Shown piece by piece: positions 42,523-51,047 of a DNA stretch of 64,000 bases. A model generated the notes under the pieces. It was given only the letters and a program-made list of their open reading frames with translations, had not been told where the DNA came from and made no database searches. The DNA comes from Rubripirellula amarantea (GTDB taxonomy: Bacteria; Planctomycetota; Planctomycetia; Pirellulales; Pirellulaceae), in the NCBI RefSeq assembly GCF_007859865.1, contig NZ_SJPI01000001.1:3099406-3163405 (forward strand), read 5' to 3'. Each line of letters opens with the position of its first letter. The stretch's first letter is position 1. A program made the position numbers and the translations under genes.

Positions 42523-42571
42523 GACTGGACATTTTATGACTGGGCATATCACGGCTAGGCACTCCAATGAC
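42452..42571. repeat. 15-nt degenerate tandem repeat, 8 copies
   Basis: Eight consecutive 15-nt units start at 42452, 42467, 42482, 42497, 42512, 42527, 42542 and 42557, with shared cores such as gattcgtggtt, cacggct and catgact. The period equals five codons, so all frames on both strands stay open and read as pentapeptide repeats. It covers the 5' end of the vWA lipoprotein gene. Confidence 0.85.
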
Positions 42572-42954
42572 GGTATGTTGAAGAAGATCGCTGTGAGAGT
42601 GAGCGACACAGCCAAGACGATTCGTCAAAGGCGATGGATTTCGGTGTTTAGGAAAAAGTCCAATTTTTAATTCCGTTCGTCATCCTGGGTTCGTCTTCAT
42701 GGCTTAGCGTGCGAGTACGCAACGCTCCTGTTTTTGTCACTGTTTTCCCGCTACGGTCGTGCCGCGGCGAAATGGTGTCAGCGATGACCAGGAGCACTAG
42801 CGATGACCAGTGACCAAAGTTCGTCATGTCAAACGCATGTACGGCTTGGCGGCTCAATAGACGACGACGAGAGTGTGTTGAATGAAGGTCCTCAGCAGGG
42901 GGTAAAGCTTCGGCAGGTCCAGAGCTCATACCGAGGCAGATCCCGAGCTCATGC

Positions 42955-43032
42955 TGAGTCTGAGTCTGAGTCTGAGTCTGAGTCTGAGTCTGAGTCTGAG
43001 TCTGAGTCTGAGTCTGAGTCTGAGTCTGAGTC
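42955..43032 (+). repeat. Hexanucleotide repeat (TGAGTC) x13
   Basis: Thirteen perfect tandem copies of TGAGTC, followed by a variant copy. On the plus strand in one frame it reads as (Ser-Glu)n. Because six is a multiple of three, changes in copy number would not shift that frame. Confidence 0.95.
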
Positions 43033-43036
43033 TGAA

Positions 43037-43096
43037 GCAGGGGCAGAGGCAGGGGCAGAGGCAGGGGCAGAGGCAGGGGCAGAGGCAGGGGCAGAG
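43037..43096 (+). repeat. 12-nt repeat (GCAGGGGCAGAG) x5
   Basis: Five perfect 12-nt copies directly after the hexanucleotide repeat; the 12-mer itself is two similar hexamers. It ends 171 nt upstream of the gcvP start codon. Confidence 0.95.
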
Positions 43097-43267
43097 TTAG
43101 GGCGGGGCATCCAACGCACCGATTCGCTTAAGCCTTTCAGCTAGGGAACAATTGACGCACTTCGCCGAGCACTCTGGAATTGGCAGGTGACAATTCGTGC
43201 ATGGAGTATCTAAGATATTGCCTGCATTCTGCGATTCCCGCCTTCGACTTCTGGATTCACGTCGACT

Positions 43268-46228
43268 ATGAGCGTCACCCTTCCCGGCACGACTTCCTCC
43301 TCTCAAACATCAACCATGCTCGACTTTGCGGACGGATTCATTCGCCGGCATATTGGCCCCTCAGCTAGTGAAATGGTGGTGATGCTCGACGAGCTAGGGT
43401 TTGATTCACTTGATTCATTCACCGACGCCACGGTGCCGGCCGAAATTCGTCTCGACCACGACTTGGACATCCCTGCACCGCGGGGCGAACGTGAATTCTT
43501 GATCGCGCTGAAGACGATTGCTTCGAAGAACAAGGTTTACCGTTCTTGCATCGGAATGGGGTATACCGGGACTGTGACGCCACCGGTGATCCTCCGCAAT
43601 GTTCTTGAAAATCCCGGCTGGTACACCCAATACACTCCTTACCAAGCTGAAATCGCTCAGGGGCGTTTGGAAGCGTTGTTAAACTTTCAGACCATGATTG
43701 CCGATTTGACGGGCCTACCGCTCGCCGGTGCAAGCTTGCTCGATGAAGCCACCGCCGCTGCTGAAGCGATGGGGATGTGTGCTTCGATTGCCAATCACAA
43801 GAAGACTGGTTTTTATGCCGCGGACGATTGCCATCCGCAAACGCTTGCGTTGCTAAAGACCCGAGCAACCGGTTTGGGGATCGATTTGAAGGTCGGTCCG
43901 ATCGAGGACATCGATTTTGCGCATGGTGAGGGCGGTTTGTGCGGTGTCTTGGTTCAGTACCCAACGACCGACGGACAGATTGTCGATTACCGCGATCTCG
44001 CCAAGCAAGCTGCTGACAGCAAGTGTTTGCTCGTAGCCGCTGCTGACCTGCTTGCATTGACTGTTCTGACACCGCCGGGCGAATGGGGCGCAGACATCTG
44101 CATCGGAAGTGCACAACGGTTCGGAGTTCCAATGGGACTCGGTGGGCCTCACGCAGCCTTCATATCCACCCACGACAAGTTCGCTCGCAAGCTACCGGGA
44201 CGTCTGATCGGGGTATCTAAGGATTCGCATGGCGATCGCGCGTTGCGGATGGCAATTCAAACTCGCGAGCAGCACATTCGTCGCGACAAGGCGACCAGCA
44301 ATATATGCACGGCTCAAGCATTGTTAGCAATCATCAGTTCGTTCTACGCTGTCTACCATGGACCCGATGGGCTGAAGCAAATCGCCACACGAACCCAAGC
44401 GTTTACTGGCGCGTTGGCATTGGGATTGGAAAAGCTCGGCCATAAGATTTTGGGCAATGGAACCATTTTTGACACCATTCGCATTGAGCTTGGTAAAGGC
44501 CGGCGTCATGCCGCTCGTCAAGTTGCCGATGCCGCTCGAGAACGCCAAATCAATCTGCGCGAGTACGCTGACGGGACACTCGGCGTCACGCTTGATGAGA
44601 CCACCGATCGCGCTTTGGTGGCTGACTTATTGGCTGCCTTCAACTTCGGTCACTACACCGGTTTCGATGTCGATGCGTTGCTCGCTGAGTTTGACCAAGC
44701 GGGTCGATTGGCGCTAGGAGTTCACCAACGAACGAGCGAATACCTGACGCATCCTGTTTTTCATCAGCACCGAAGTGAAACGCAGTTGTTGCGTTACATC
44801 TTCAAGTTGATGGGACGCGATTTATCGCTGGCGCATTCAATGATCGCGTTGGGATCGTGCACGATGAAGCTCAATGCAACGAGCGAGATGATTCCGGTCA
44901 CGTGGACCGAGTTCGCCGACATTCATCCGTTCGCACCTGATACGCAGTGGCGCGGTTACACGCATTTGTTCCGTGAACTCGAGCAATGGCTTTGCGAAGT
45001 CACCGGCTTCGCGGCGGTGTCGTTGCAACCTAACGCGGGCGCCCAAGGTGAATACGCGGGCTTGTTGGTGATTCGTGCCTACCACGAACACATGGCCAAG
45101 AAAGCGGGCGTTGAAAATCGTCGCCATGTTTGTTTGATTCCCACATCGGCCCACGGAACCAACCCTGCTTCGGCTGTGATGGCGGGCATGAAGGTCATTC
45201 CGGTCGCTTGCAATGATCGTGGCGATGTCGATATGGATGACTTGAAAGCGAAAGCGGAAACGCATGCGGATGACTTGTCGGCACTGATGATCACTTATCC
45301 ATCAACGCACGGCGTATTTGAATCAACCATTCGTGAAGTGTGCGACATCATCCACCGTCACGGTGGGCAGGTATACATGGATGGTGCAAACATGAACGCT
45401 CAAGTTGGATTGACCAGCCCCGGCAACTGTGGTGCTGATGTTTGTCACTTGAACCTGCATAAGACGTTCTGCATTCCTCACGGTGGCGGCGGTCCCGGCA
45501 TGGGGCCGATTGCGGTGGCTTCGCAACTGGCGCCGTTCTTACCAGAACACCCGGTCGAGCGGCCTGATACGGCGGGCGAGTTTGCCATTGGGCCAGTCTC
45601 GGCGGCACCCTACGGAAGCCCCAGTATCCTGACGATCAGCTATGTCTACATCGCGATGATGGGTGCGGCGGGATTAAAGCAGGCTACTCAGGTAGCGATC
45701 CTGAACGCGAACTACATGGCTAAGCGATTGAGCGACCACTACGACATCCTTTACACCGATGCCAATGGACGTGTGGCGCACGAGTTCATCGTTGATTGTC
45801 GAGCTTTTGAAAAATCAGCGGACGTCAAAATCGAAGACATTGCTAAACGATTGATGGACTATGGTTTTCACGGTCCCACAATGTCATGGCCCGTGCCGGG
45901 GACATTGATGATCGAGCCGACTGAGAGCGAATCGAAAGACGAGTTGGATCGGTTTTGCGACGCCATGATCGCAATTCGAAAAGAGATCGCCGCGATTGAA
46001 GCTGGCGAGATGGACCGCCAGGACAATCCGCTGAAGAATTCACCGCACACGATGGGTGAAGTTGGTAGCGACAATTGGAGTCACCCTTACACTCGCGAGC
46101 AGGCCGCTTGGCCAATGAAGTGGTTGCGTGATGCGAAGTTCTGGCCCACGGTCGGGCGGATCGACAACACTTATGGCGATCGTAATTTGGTGTGCTCTTG
46201 CCCACCGATGGAAAACTACGGCGAGTAG
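43268..46228 (+). CDS. gcvP: Glycine dehydrogenase (decarboxylating), P-protein
   Basis: The PLP-dependent P-protein of the glycine cleavage system, decarboxylating glycine and passing the aminomethyl group to the lipoyl group of GcvH. The full-length single-chain form (986 residues) with two aminotransferase-like halves: the N-half includes [29 protein letters not shown]-type sequence and [31 protein letters not shown]-type sequence; the C-half has the PLP lysine at K732 in [21 protein letters not shown]. gcvT and gcvH are not in the window. ATG start. Tandem repeats lie 170 nt upstream. Confidence 0.97.
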   Translation: MSVTLPGTTSSSQTSTMLDFADGFIRRHIGPSASEMVVMLDELGFDSLDSFTDATVPAEIRLDHDLDIPAPRGEREFLIALKTIASKNKVYRSCIGMGYTGTVTPPVILRNVLENPGWYTQYTPYQAEIAQGRLEALLNFQTMIADLTGLPLAGASLLDEATAAAEAMGMCASIANHKKTGFYAADDCHPQTLALLKTRATGLGIDLKVGPIEDIDFAHGEGGLCGVLVQYPTTDGQIVDYRDLAKQAADSKCLLVAAADLLALTVLTPPGEWGADICIGSAQRFGVPMGLGGPHAAFISTHDKFARKLPGRLIGVSKDSHGDRALRMAIQTREQHIRRDKATSNICTAQALLAIISSFYAVYHGPDGLKQIATRTQAFTGALALGLEKLGHKILGNGTIFDTIRIELGKGRRHAARQVADAARERQINLREYADGTLGVTLDETTDRALVADLLAAFNFGHYTGFDVDALLAEFDQAGRLALGVHQRTSEYLTHPVFHQHRSETQLLRYIFKLMGRDLSLAHSMIALGSCTMKLNATSEMIPVTWTEFADIHPFAPDTQWRGYTHLFRELEQWLCEVTGFAAVSLQPNAGAQGEYAGLLVIRAYHEHMAKKAGVENRRHVCLIPTSAHGTNPASAVMAGMKVIPVACNDRGDVDMDDLKAKAETHADDLSALMITYPSTHGVFESTIREVCDIIHRHGGQVYMDGANMNAQVGLTSPGNCGADVCHLNLHKTFCIPHGGGGPGMGPIAVASQLAPFLPEHPVERPDTAGEFAIGPVSAAPYGSPSILTISYVYIAMMGAAGLKQATQVAILNANYMAKRLSDHYDILYTDANGRVAHEFIVDCRAFEKSADVKIEDIAKRLMDYGFHGPTMSWPVPGTLMIEPTESESKDELDRFCDAMIAIRKEIAAIEAGEMDRQDNPLKNSPHTMGEVGSDNWSHPYTREQAAWPMKWLRDAKFWPTVGRIDNTYGDRNLVCSCPPMENYGE

Positions 46229-46330
46229 ATCTTGTTGATGGTGGCGGATCTCATCCAGCGTGACGCTGGGTGAGCGACAAGCCTAAGGAGCTCATTCCAT
46301 TCGATACGACTCCTTGAGGCCAAGATTAGC

Positions 46331-47665
46331 ATGACATCTCTATCGCTTCGCCTGCCTTCGGGGCCTCGTGGAAAGCTTCGCAATACTTGGCGCGTGCTGA
46401 AAAGCCCTCGGCATTTTTTCCAGGATTGTGTCGCGAAGTATGGTGACCCGTTCACGATGAACGCGATCAACGGAAAGGTTGTCGTGACGGGGCGGCCAGA
46501 ATTGATTGAACAAATTTTCCGAGCCGATCCTGATACGTTTTCTGTCTTCGCCAGCGAGGGTCTCAAGCCGATCTTGGGGGCTGGGTCGCTGCTGATGATG
46601 GAAGGCCCGGATCATCGCGCCGAGCGCAAGCGTGTCGCGCCGCCTTTGCATGGTGATCGCATGAGGGTCTACGGCGAGACGATGAAGAGGATCGCCGAAC
46701 AAGCGATTAGGAAACGCGAAGACGGCCAGCCTTTCACGGGGCTACAGTTGGGAACCGAGATTTCTCTCGATGTGATTTTGCAGACTGTTTTTGGTGCCGA
46801 TTCAGAAGACCTTCTGCAAGAGTTTCGTGTCTGCACGCGAGCGGCATTGGATCGTTCTTGGCCGGTTCTGTTCTTTTCGCCCAAGATGCAGTTCGGCTTT
46901 GCCGGACTTAGTCCCATGGATCGGTTGCGAAATGCGCAGCAACAGCTTCGCGGTGCATTGAAACGAGAACTCGACCGTCGAGGATCAACGATTGCTGATC
47001 GAGAAGACATCTTGTCGATCCTTGCTCGACCGACGGAAGACGAGCCCCACCTGGATTTCGAACACTTGGCTGACTCGGTGGGAACTCTTTTGTTTGCCGG
47101 CCACGAAACGACTGCGGTATCGGTTGCTTGGGCTTTGTACCATTTGCACCGCAATCCCGGTTGGCTTGATCAATTGCGAGTCGAGATTGACGCCAGTGAT
47201 GGATCGCCTCTGACTTATTCGAAGATGCCCCTGCTGATGGGAGTCGTCCAAGAAACGTTGCGACTCAACCCGATTGTTACCGAGGTCTTGCGAACGTTGC
47301 GTCGACCATTCTCATTGGGCGACTATCATCTTCCCGTGGGTCACTCGGTGGCAGCCGCCGCTTGTTTGGCACACTACGACGAAACCGTGTTCGTGAATCC
47401 GAATGAATTTGACCCTTCGCGATTCGTCGACCAGACGTATTCGCCGTCTCAGTACTTTCCGTTTGGCGGTGGCAATCGCCGATGTGTGGGCGCCGCGTTT
47501 GCTACTTTCGAGTTGGCAATTGTGTTGGGAACGATCTTGCGTTCGCATGAGCTTGAATTGCTCGACCAAGGCGACGTAGTATCGACGCGTCGGAACATCA
47601 CAATGGGGCCCTCCACCGGCGTGAACCTGAGGGTGATCCAACGGCGGGGCGTCGATCGGGTATGA
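46331..47665 (+). CDS. Cytochrome P450
   Basis: A 444-residue soluble bacterial P450 monooxygenase. Marks: I-helix AGHETTAVSVAWAL with the proton-relay Thr, K-helix ETLRLNP (ExxR), and heme-binding FPFGGGNRRCVGA with the axial ligand C385. No N-terminal membrane anchor or fused reductase; redox partners are not adjacent. Substrate unknown; the sequence type resembles the CYP102/CYP110-like class with fatty-acid or terpene substrates, but this is a guess. ATG 102 nt after gcvP, followed by a small gene and a methyltransferase on the same strand. Confidence 0.93.
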   Translation: MTSLSLRLPSGPRGKLRNTWRVLKSPRHFFQDCVAKYGDPFTMNAINGKVVVTGRPELIEQIFRADPDTFSVFASEGLKPILGAGSLLMMEGPDHRAERKRVAPPLHGDRMRVYGETMKRIAEQAIRKREDGQPFTGLQLGTEISLDVILQTVFGADSEDLLQEFRVCTRAALDRSWPVLFFSPKMQFGFAGLSPMDRLRNAQQQLRGALKRELDRRGSTIADREDILSILARPTEDEPHLDFEHLADSVGTLLFAGHETTAVSVAWALYHLHRNPGWLDQLRVEIDASDGSPLTYSKMPLLMGVVQETLRLNPIVTEVLRTLRRPFSLGDYHLPVGHSVAAAACLAHYDETVFVNPNEFDPSRFVDQTYSPSQYFPFGGGNRRCVGAAFATFELAIVLGTILRSHELELLDQGDVVSTRRNITMGPSTGVNLRVIQRRGVDRV

Positions 47666-47711
47666 TGCGTGGCCGACTGTTATTGAAGAAATACTTTTCC
47701 CTGAGCTTCGC

Positions 47712-47999
47712 ATGAAAACCCATTCGTCATTGCCTATTGGTGATCAACCGCCACCCGCATTCGGATGCATTGTGTATGTCCGCGCTCTCGACGGAGGCAA
47801 GGTTGCTGCTCGTGTGATGAATCTAGACGGATTCGAAGTCGAAGCTTCCAATGAACGCGAGGCGATGTCGAAGTTAGTGCCGCTGTTCCGCACGCGAGTC
47901 AAAGAAATGCACGAATCGGGCGAAGAGATTCCTTGGATCGAATCGTACCGCGCACCTGACGAAGGTGAAGTCAAACGCTTCTTGCCCGTTCACCTTTAG
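47712..47999 (+). CDS. Conserved small protein of unknown function
   Basis: 95 residues with a compact beta-beta-alpha-like layout: two strands (FGCIVYVRAL and KVAARVMNL), then a helix (NEREAMSKLVPLFRTRVKEMH) and an amphipathic end. It resembles small planctomycete proteins found next to metabolic genes. No motif for catalysis or binding is visible. It lies 46 nt after the P450 gene and 23 nt before the methyltransferase gene, which suggests one transcription unit. Confidence 0.6.
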   Translation: MKTHSSLPIGDQPPPAFGCIVYVRALDGGKVAARVMNLDGFEVEASNEREAMSKLVPLFRTRVKEMHESGEEIPWIESYRAPDEGEVKRFLPVHL

Positions 48000-48022
48000 G
48001 GCCTCGTCGGAATATACAATTC

Positions 48023-48874
48023 ATGCAAAGCAACACCCCTGCTCCCGCGGATGCATTCGCCTTTGGAAAGAACTGGTCTCGTTTTTTGCAAACGCTCAAC
48101 GACGATCGTATACAGTCCGCTGAATCGTCGCTGAAAGAACTGGTGGGACGGGACGACTGGTCCGGCTTGCGATTTTTGGACGCGGGAAGTGGAAGCGGCC
48201 TGTTTAGTCTGGCGGCTCATCGAATGGGTGCGATTGTTACTTCGTTTGATGTCGATGACGATTCGGTGGGCTGCACTAACGAGATCAAACGAAGGTACGC
48301 GCCGGAATCGGGCCAGTGGCGAGTCCATCAGGGTTCGCTGCGAGACAAGCCGTTCATGGAATCATTGGGGACCTTCGATGTCGTTTACTGCTGGGGCGTT
48401 GCCCACCACACCGGCGACATGTGGACGGCGATCGACCATTTAACTGAGCGTGTTGCCGACCAAGGAACCTTGGTGATCGCTATCTACAACGATCAACTCT
48501 ATGTGTCTCGGATATGGTCGGGCGTCAAGCAGATCTATCAAAGGCTGCCCGTAGTCCTGAGGCCTGTTTTTGCGGCGTTGGTGGGAGGCCTAGAATTTGT
48601 AAAGCGATTGATGGTGACCTTGGCCGCCTGCCTGCTGCGATTATTGATGCTGCGAAATCCGTTAGTGCCGATCTTCAATTGGATCGGTGACACGAAGACT
48701 CGCGGCATGCATGGATGGTACGACTTGGTTGATTGGGTCGGCGGATGGCCGTTCGAGGTTGCTAAACCCGAAGAGATCTTTCGGTTCATGCGAGACCGAG
48801 GTTTTGTGCTAACCGAAATGACGACCGCATGCGGAGGCCATGGTTGCAACGAGTTTGTATTTACTCGTCGTTGA
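48023..48874 (+). CDS. Class I SAM-dependent methyltransferase
   Basis: A 283-residue enzyme. Motif I is RFLDAGSGSGLFSL (SAM binding); motif II is SFDVDDDSVG; motif IV is FDVVYCWGVAHHTGDM; then GTLVIAIYND. A hydrophobic stretch around residues 178-214 (VLRPVFAALVGGLEF... VTLAACLLRLLML) suggests association with the membrane or a lipid substrate. It could methylate a lipid, quinone or polysaccharide-linked acceptor. Same strand and close to the P450 gene, which could supply a hydroxyl acceptor, but that link is speculative. ATG start. Confidence 0.85.
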   Translation: MQSNTPAPADAFAFGKNWSRFLQTLNDDRIQSAESSLKELVGRDDWSGLRFLDAGSGSGLFSLAAHRMGAIVTSFDVDDDSVGCTNEIKRRYAPESGQWRVHQGSLRDKPFMESLGTFDVVYCWGVAHHTGDMWTAIDHLTERVADQGTLVIAIYNDQLYVSRIWSGVKQIYQRLPVVLRPVFAALVGGLEFVKRLMVTLAACLLRLLMLRNPLVPIFNWIGDTKTRGMHGWYDLVDWVGGWPFEVAKPEEIFRFMRDRGFVLTEMTTACGGHGCNEFVFTRR

Positions 48875-48901
48875 ACCGTCGTGATTCAAGAATCGTTCCG
48901 G

Positions 48902-49753
48902 CTAGAAGTTTTCGGGATAAATAACCAGTTCGATCCGTCGATTGGCGGACCGGCCTGCAGCAGTTTGGTTGCTTTGCCGAGGATTATTGGAACCTTGCGC
49001 CACCGTGAACAATTGATCGGCGGGCATTCCCGACCGGCGCGTTAGCAAGTCAAGGACTGCGGCCGTTTGCGCCGCGGTGAGCTGATGACTTGAGGAAACC
49101 GCGCCGCCATAAAGAGGTCCGTTATCGGTGTAGCCTTCGATGCCAATACGGTTTCGTGGAAACAGGCTTCGTAGTTGAGCCGCGATCGGATCAAGCGTGG
49201 AAGAGGCTTGAGGATGAAGTTGTCCCGATCCGGGCTGGAAGAGTTGGTCCGAGGGAACGACGATGCGGATCACTTCGCCGTCTTGCTGGACAGGGATGCC
49301 GCCTAGATTCAAGCGGCTCGCCATTTGAGACAAGTTCGTGTTGGGGGTGATCGCAGCATTGCCCCGTATTTGCGTGCTCGCTTGAATGCCACGTACTTTG
49401 GACTCAGCTTCACGGGCCGCGATTGCATTGGATTGAACCTGGCTGGACATGTCAGCGAGTTGACGTCGTAGCAATTCCGACTCGTCCCGATAGACCTGGG
49501 TTTGTTGCTCACTTTGGGCAAGTTGAGTTTGCAATTGGCGATTATCATCGTCGAGTAACTGCACACGTCGGCTCAGTTCAGAGATCCTCGCTTCGCCCAT
49601 CGATACCTGGGCCTGGTTGGGAGCGCCCCAAGGGGCACCTGCTTGACTGGCAAAGTACGGGTTCTGGCTACATCCAGCAACGATCAGCGTCGCGAAGGCG
49701 GCGAGCGTGGTGATGCAGCGGTGGTTGAGTAAGCAGTTCATGCTAATTCTCAT
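48902..49753 (-). CDS. OmpA-family lipoprotein
   Basis: A 283-residue lipoprotein with lipobox VAGC (Cys near residue 28) and an OmpA C-terminal domain at about residues 165-283 that can bind peptidoglycan. In order: LLNHRCITTLAAFATLIVAGC signal region, a Gln/Ala-rich coiled coil (about residues 55-125, SRRVQLLDDDNRQLQTQL and following), then VPSDQLFQPGSGQLHPQAS, RIGIEGYTDN (the ExYTD/GHTD motif that contacts peptidoglycan) and GRSANRRIELVIYP. Probably tethers the outer membrane to the cell wall. ATG start; a second in-frame ATG four codons on. Confidence 0.88.
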   Translation of the reverse strand: MRISMNCLLNHRCITTLAAFATLIVAGCSQNPYFASQAGAPWGAPNQAQVSMGEARISELSRRVQLLDDDNRQLQTQLAQSEQQTQVYRDESELLRRQLADMSSQVQSNAIAAREAESKVRGIQASTQIRGNAAITPNTNLSQMASRLNLGGIPVQQDGEVIRIVVPSDQLFQPGSGQLHPQASSTLDPIAAQLRSLFPRNRIGIEGYTDNGPLYGGAVSSSHQLTAAQTAAVLDLLTRRSGMPADQLFTVAQGSNNPRQSNQTAAGRSANRRIELVIYPENF

Positions 49754-50199
49754 GCGATTTTCCTAGCGGCGCGAGATCTCAACTCCAACGGATTCGAGAA
49801 TTCTCGGCAAATTTCTTCATGAAGTGAGTCGGTCGTACCGAAACCCAGTGCCCCAGAGCAAGAGAGAAGTAGCGATCTGGTTTGATGAGGACCGGCAGGA
49901 ACGCAGTGAAGCATAGAGTCGGTCGCAAGGTTCATGAGCTGAGGCACGATGCGCGGCGTGCGTCCGGGACCCCTAAAACCCGGGACCCCTAAAACCCGGG
50001 ACCCCTAAAACCCAGGGCACCTGAATACTGTGTCCGTTTGAAAGATCGCCAGCAACCGCTCTGAATACGAAGCCGAGTCTCGGACTACGGGCCCTGGAAT
50101 CTGTCCCGCACTTTGCTCTTGGTCTGGCGGGCCGAGCTTTGTTACATCGAACAGAACTTCGCGAAGTTATTTGATTCGATCTCGAGGAAACCGAGCCGT
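49754..50199. other. Intergenic region between the OmpA-like and HEAT-repeat genes
   Basis: About 450 nt between two divergently transcribed lipoprotein genes. It contains the 16-nt tandem repeat at 49965-50012 and a GAGGA ribosome site at 50184-50188 for the HEAT-repeat gene. Nothing else is recognised. Confidence 0.5.
49965..50012 (+). repeat. 16-nt perfect tandem repeat, 3 copies
   Basis: Three identical copies of cgggacccctaaaacc at 49965, 49981 and 49997 in the intergenic region. Confidence 0.95.
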
Positions 50200-50985
50200 A
50201 TGCGCGACCTTGCACCTTACTTTTCATGTCGATTGGCCCCTCGTGTTTTGGCACGAATGGTTGTCGTTGCGCTCACGTGTACGTTGCTGACCACCGCGAT
50301 GGTCGGGTGCCAGGATGGACCCATGTACGCCATCAAGGCTGCCAATCCCTACTATTCGTATCGCGAATGGGGGAAGGACAAAGAGATCGGAACGACTGAT
50401 TTCGAGCGGCGAGTGCAGCTTGCCGAGCTTGCCGAAACGATGCCCGACTTACCTCCCGAACGCCAACAGTTTTGGTCGGGTCAGTTATCGGAATTGATGG
50501 CGAACGACAAAAGCGCCGAGATGCGAAGGTTGGCTGTACGTGCCGCCGCAGGCATCGACGATGCATCTTCGTTGACGCTCATCGAAAAGGGCCTTGATGA
50601 CGAGAGCGTCAAGGTTCGAATGGAAGCTTGCCGAGTACTCGCGTCGAAGCAATCCAATGAATCAGCACGCCTGCTTGCAGCCACCGTGGGTACCGAAACC
50701 GATCAAGATGTGAAGCACGCCGCCATGAAATCGCTCGCGGCGCATTCTTCGCCTGTCGCCATTAAGTCCTTGAGCGTAGCTTTGAAAGATCGCAATCCCG
50801 CAACGCGGTCGCTTGCGGTCGCTTCGCTCAAAGGCTCCACCGGCAAGGATCTCGGCGACGATCCTCAGACATGGATCGCAGCCCTCGAAAAGATTCCTGA
50901 TGACTCTCTCACACCGGGCGCCATTGGCGGACCTGGGGATAGTGAGACAAAGGTCGCCAATCGTCTTCAAGACATCTTTCGTTAG
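50200..50985 (+). CDS. HEAT-repeat lipoprotein
   Basis: A 261-residue putative lipoprotein. The signal peptide (VLARMVVVALTCTLLTTAMVGC) ends in a lipobox with the Cys near residue 37. The mature part has about four HEAT-like helical repeats (MRRLAVRAAAGIDDASSLTLI, VRMEACRVLASKQSNESARLL, VKHAAMKSLAAHSSPVAIKSL, TRSLAVASLKG). These repeats mediate protein interactions; no catalytic motif is seen. ATG at 50200 with GAGGA 11 nt upstream is preferred over the upstream in-frame start at 50113, because the signal peptide then has normal length. The SHD1 gene follows after 62 nt on the same strand. Confidence 0.75.
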   Translation: MRDLAPYFSCRLAPRVLARMVVVALTCTLLTTAMVGCQDGPMYAIKAANPYYSYREWGKDKEIGTTDFERRVQLAELAETMPDLPPERQQFWSGQLSELMANDKSAEMRRLAVRAAAGIDDASSLTLIEKGLDDESVKVRMEACRVLASKQSNESARLLAATVGTETDQDVKHAAMKSLAAHSSPVAIKSLSVALKDRNPATRSLAVASLKGSTGKDLGDDPQTWIAALEKIPDDSLTPGAIGGPGDSETKVANRLQDIFR

Positions 50986-51047
50986 TCCAAGGCCATCGGC
51001 TTGTTGTTCCTGAATAGTTCTGATTTCTTACGGCTCAAGACACTGTG

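Larger units (their letters stand above)
42572..43267. other. Gene-poor region between the vWA lipoprotein gene and gcvP
   Basis: This stretch holds the hexanucleotide and 12-nt tandem repeats listed separately and no convincing gene. A plus-strand frame at 42803-43144 reads the repeats as (Ser-Glu)n then (Ala-Gly-Ala-Glu)n, and a 93-codon minus frame lies at 42648-42929; neither has a recognisable domain or ribosome site. The right end must hold the gcvP promoter. Confidence 0.5.

Noticed and set aside
42955-43096. Possible CRISPR array
   Set aside because: The repeats are 6 and 12 nt, perfect and without spacers; no cas genes nearby.
42803-43144. 114-codon frame reading the tandem repeats as (Ser-Glu)n and (Ala-Gly-Ala-Glu)n
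   Set aside because: The frame is open mainly because the repeat units are multiples of three. No ribosome site, domain or conserved flank is visible, so I describe the repeats rather than a gene.
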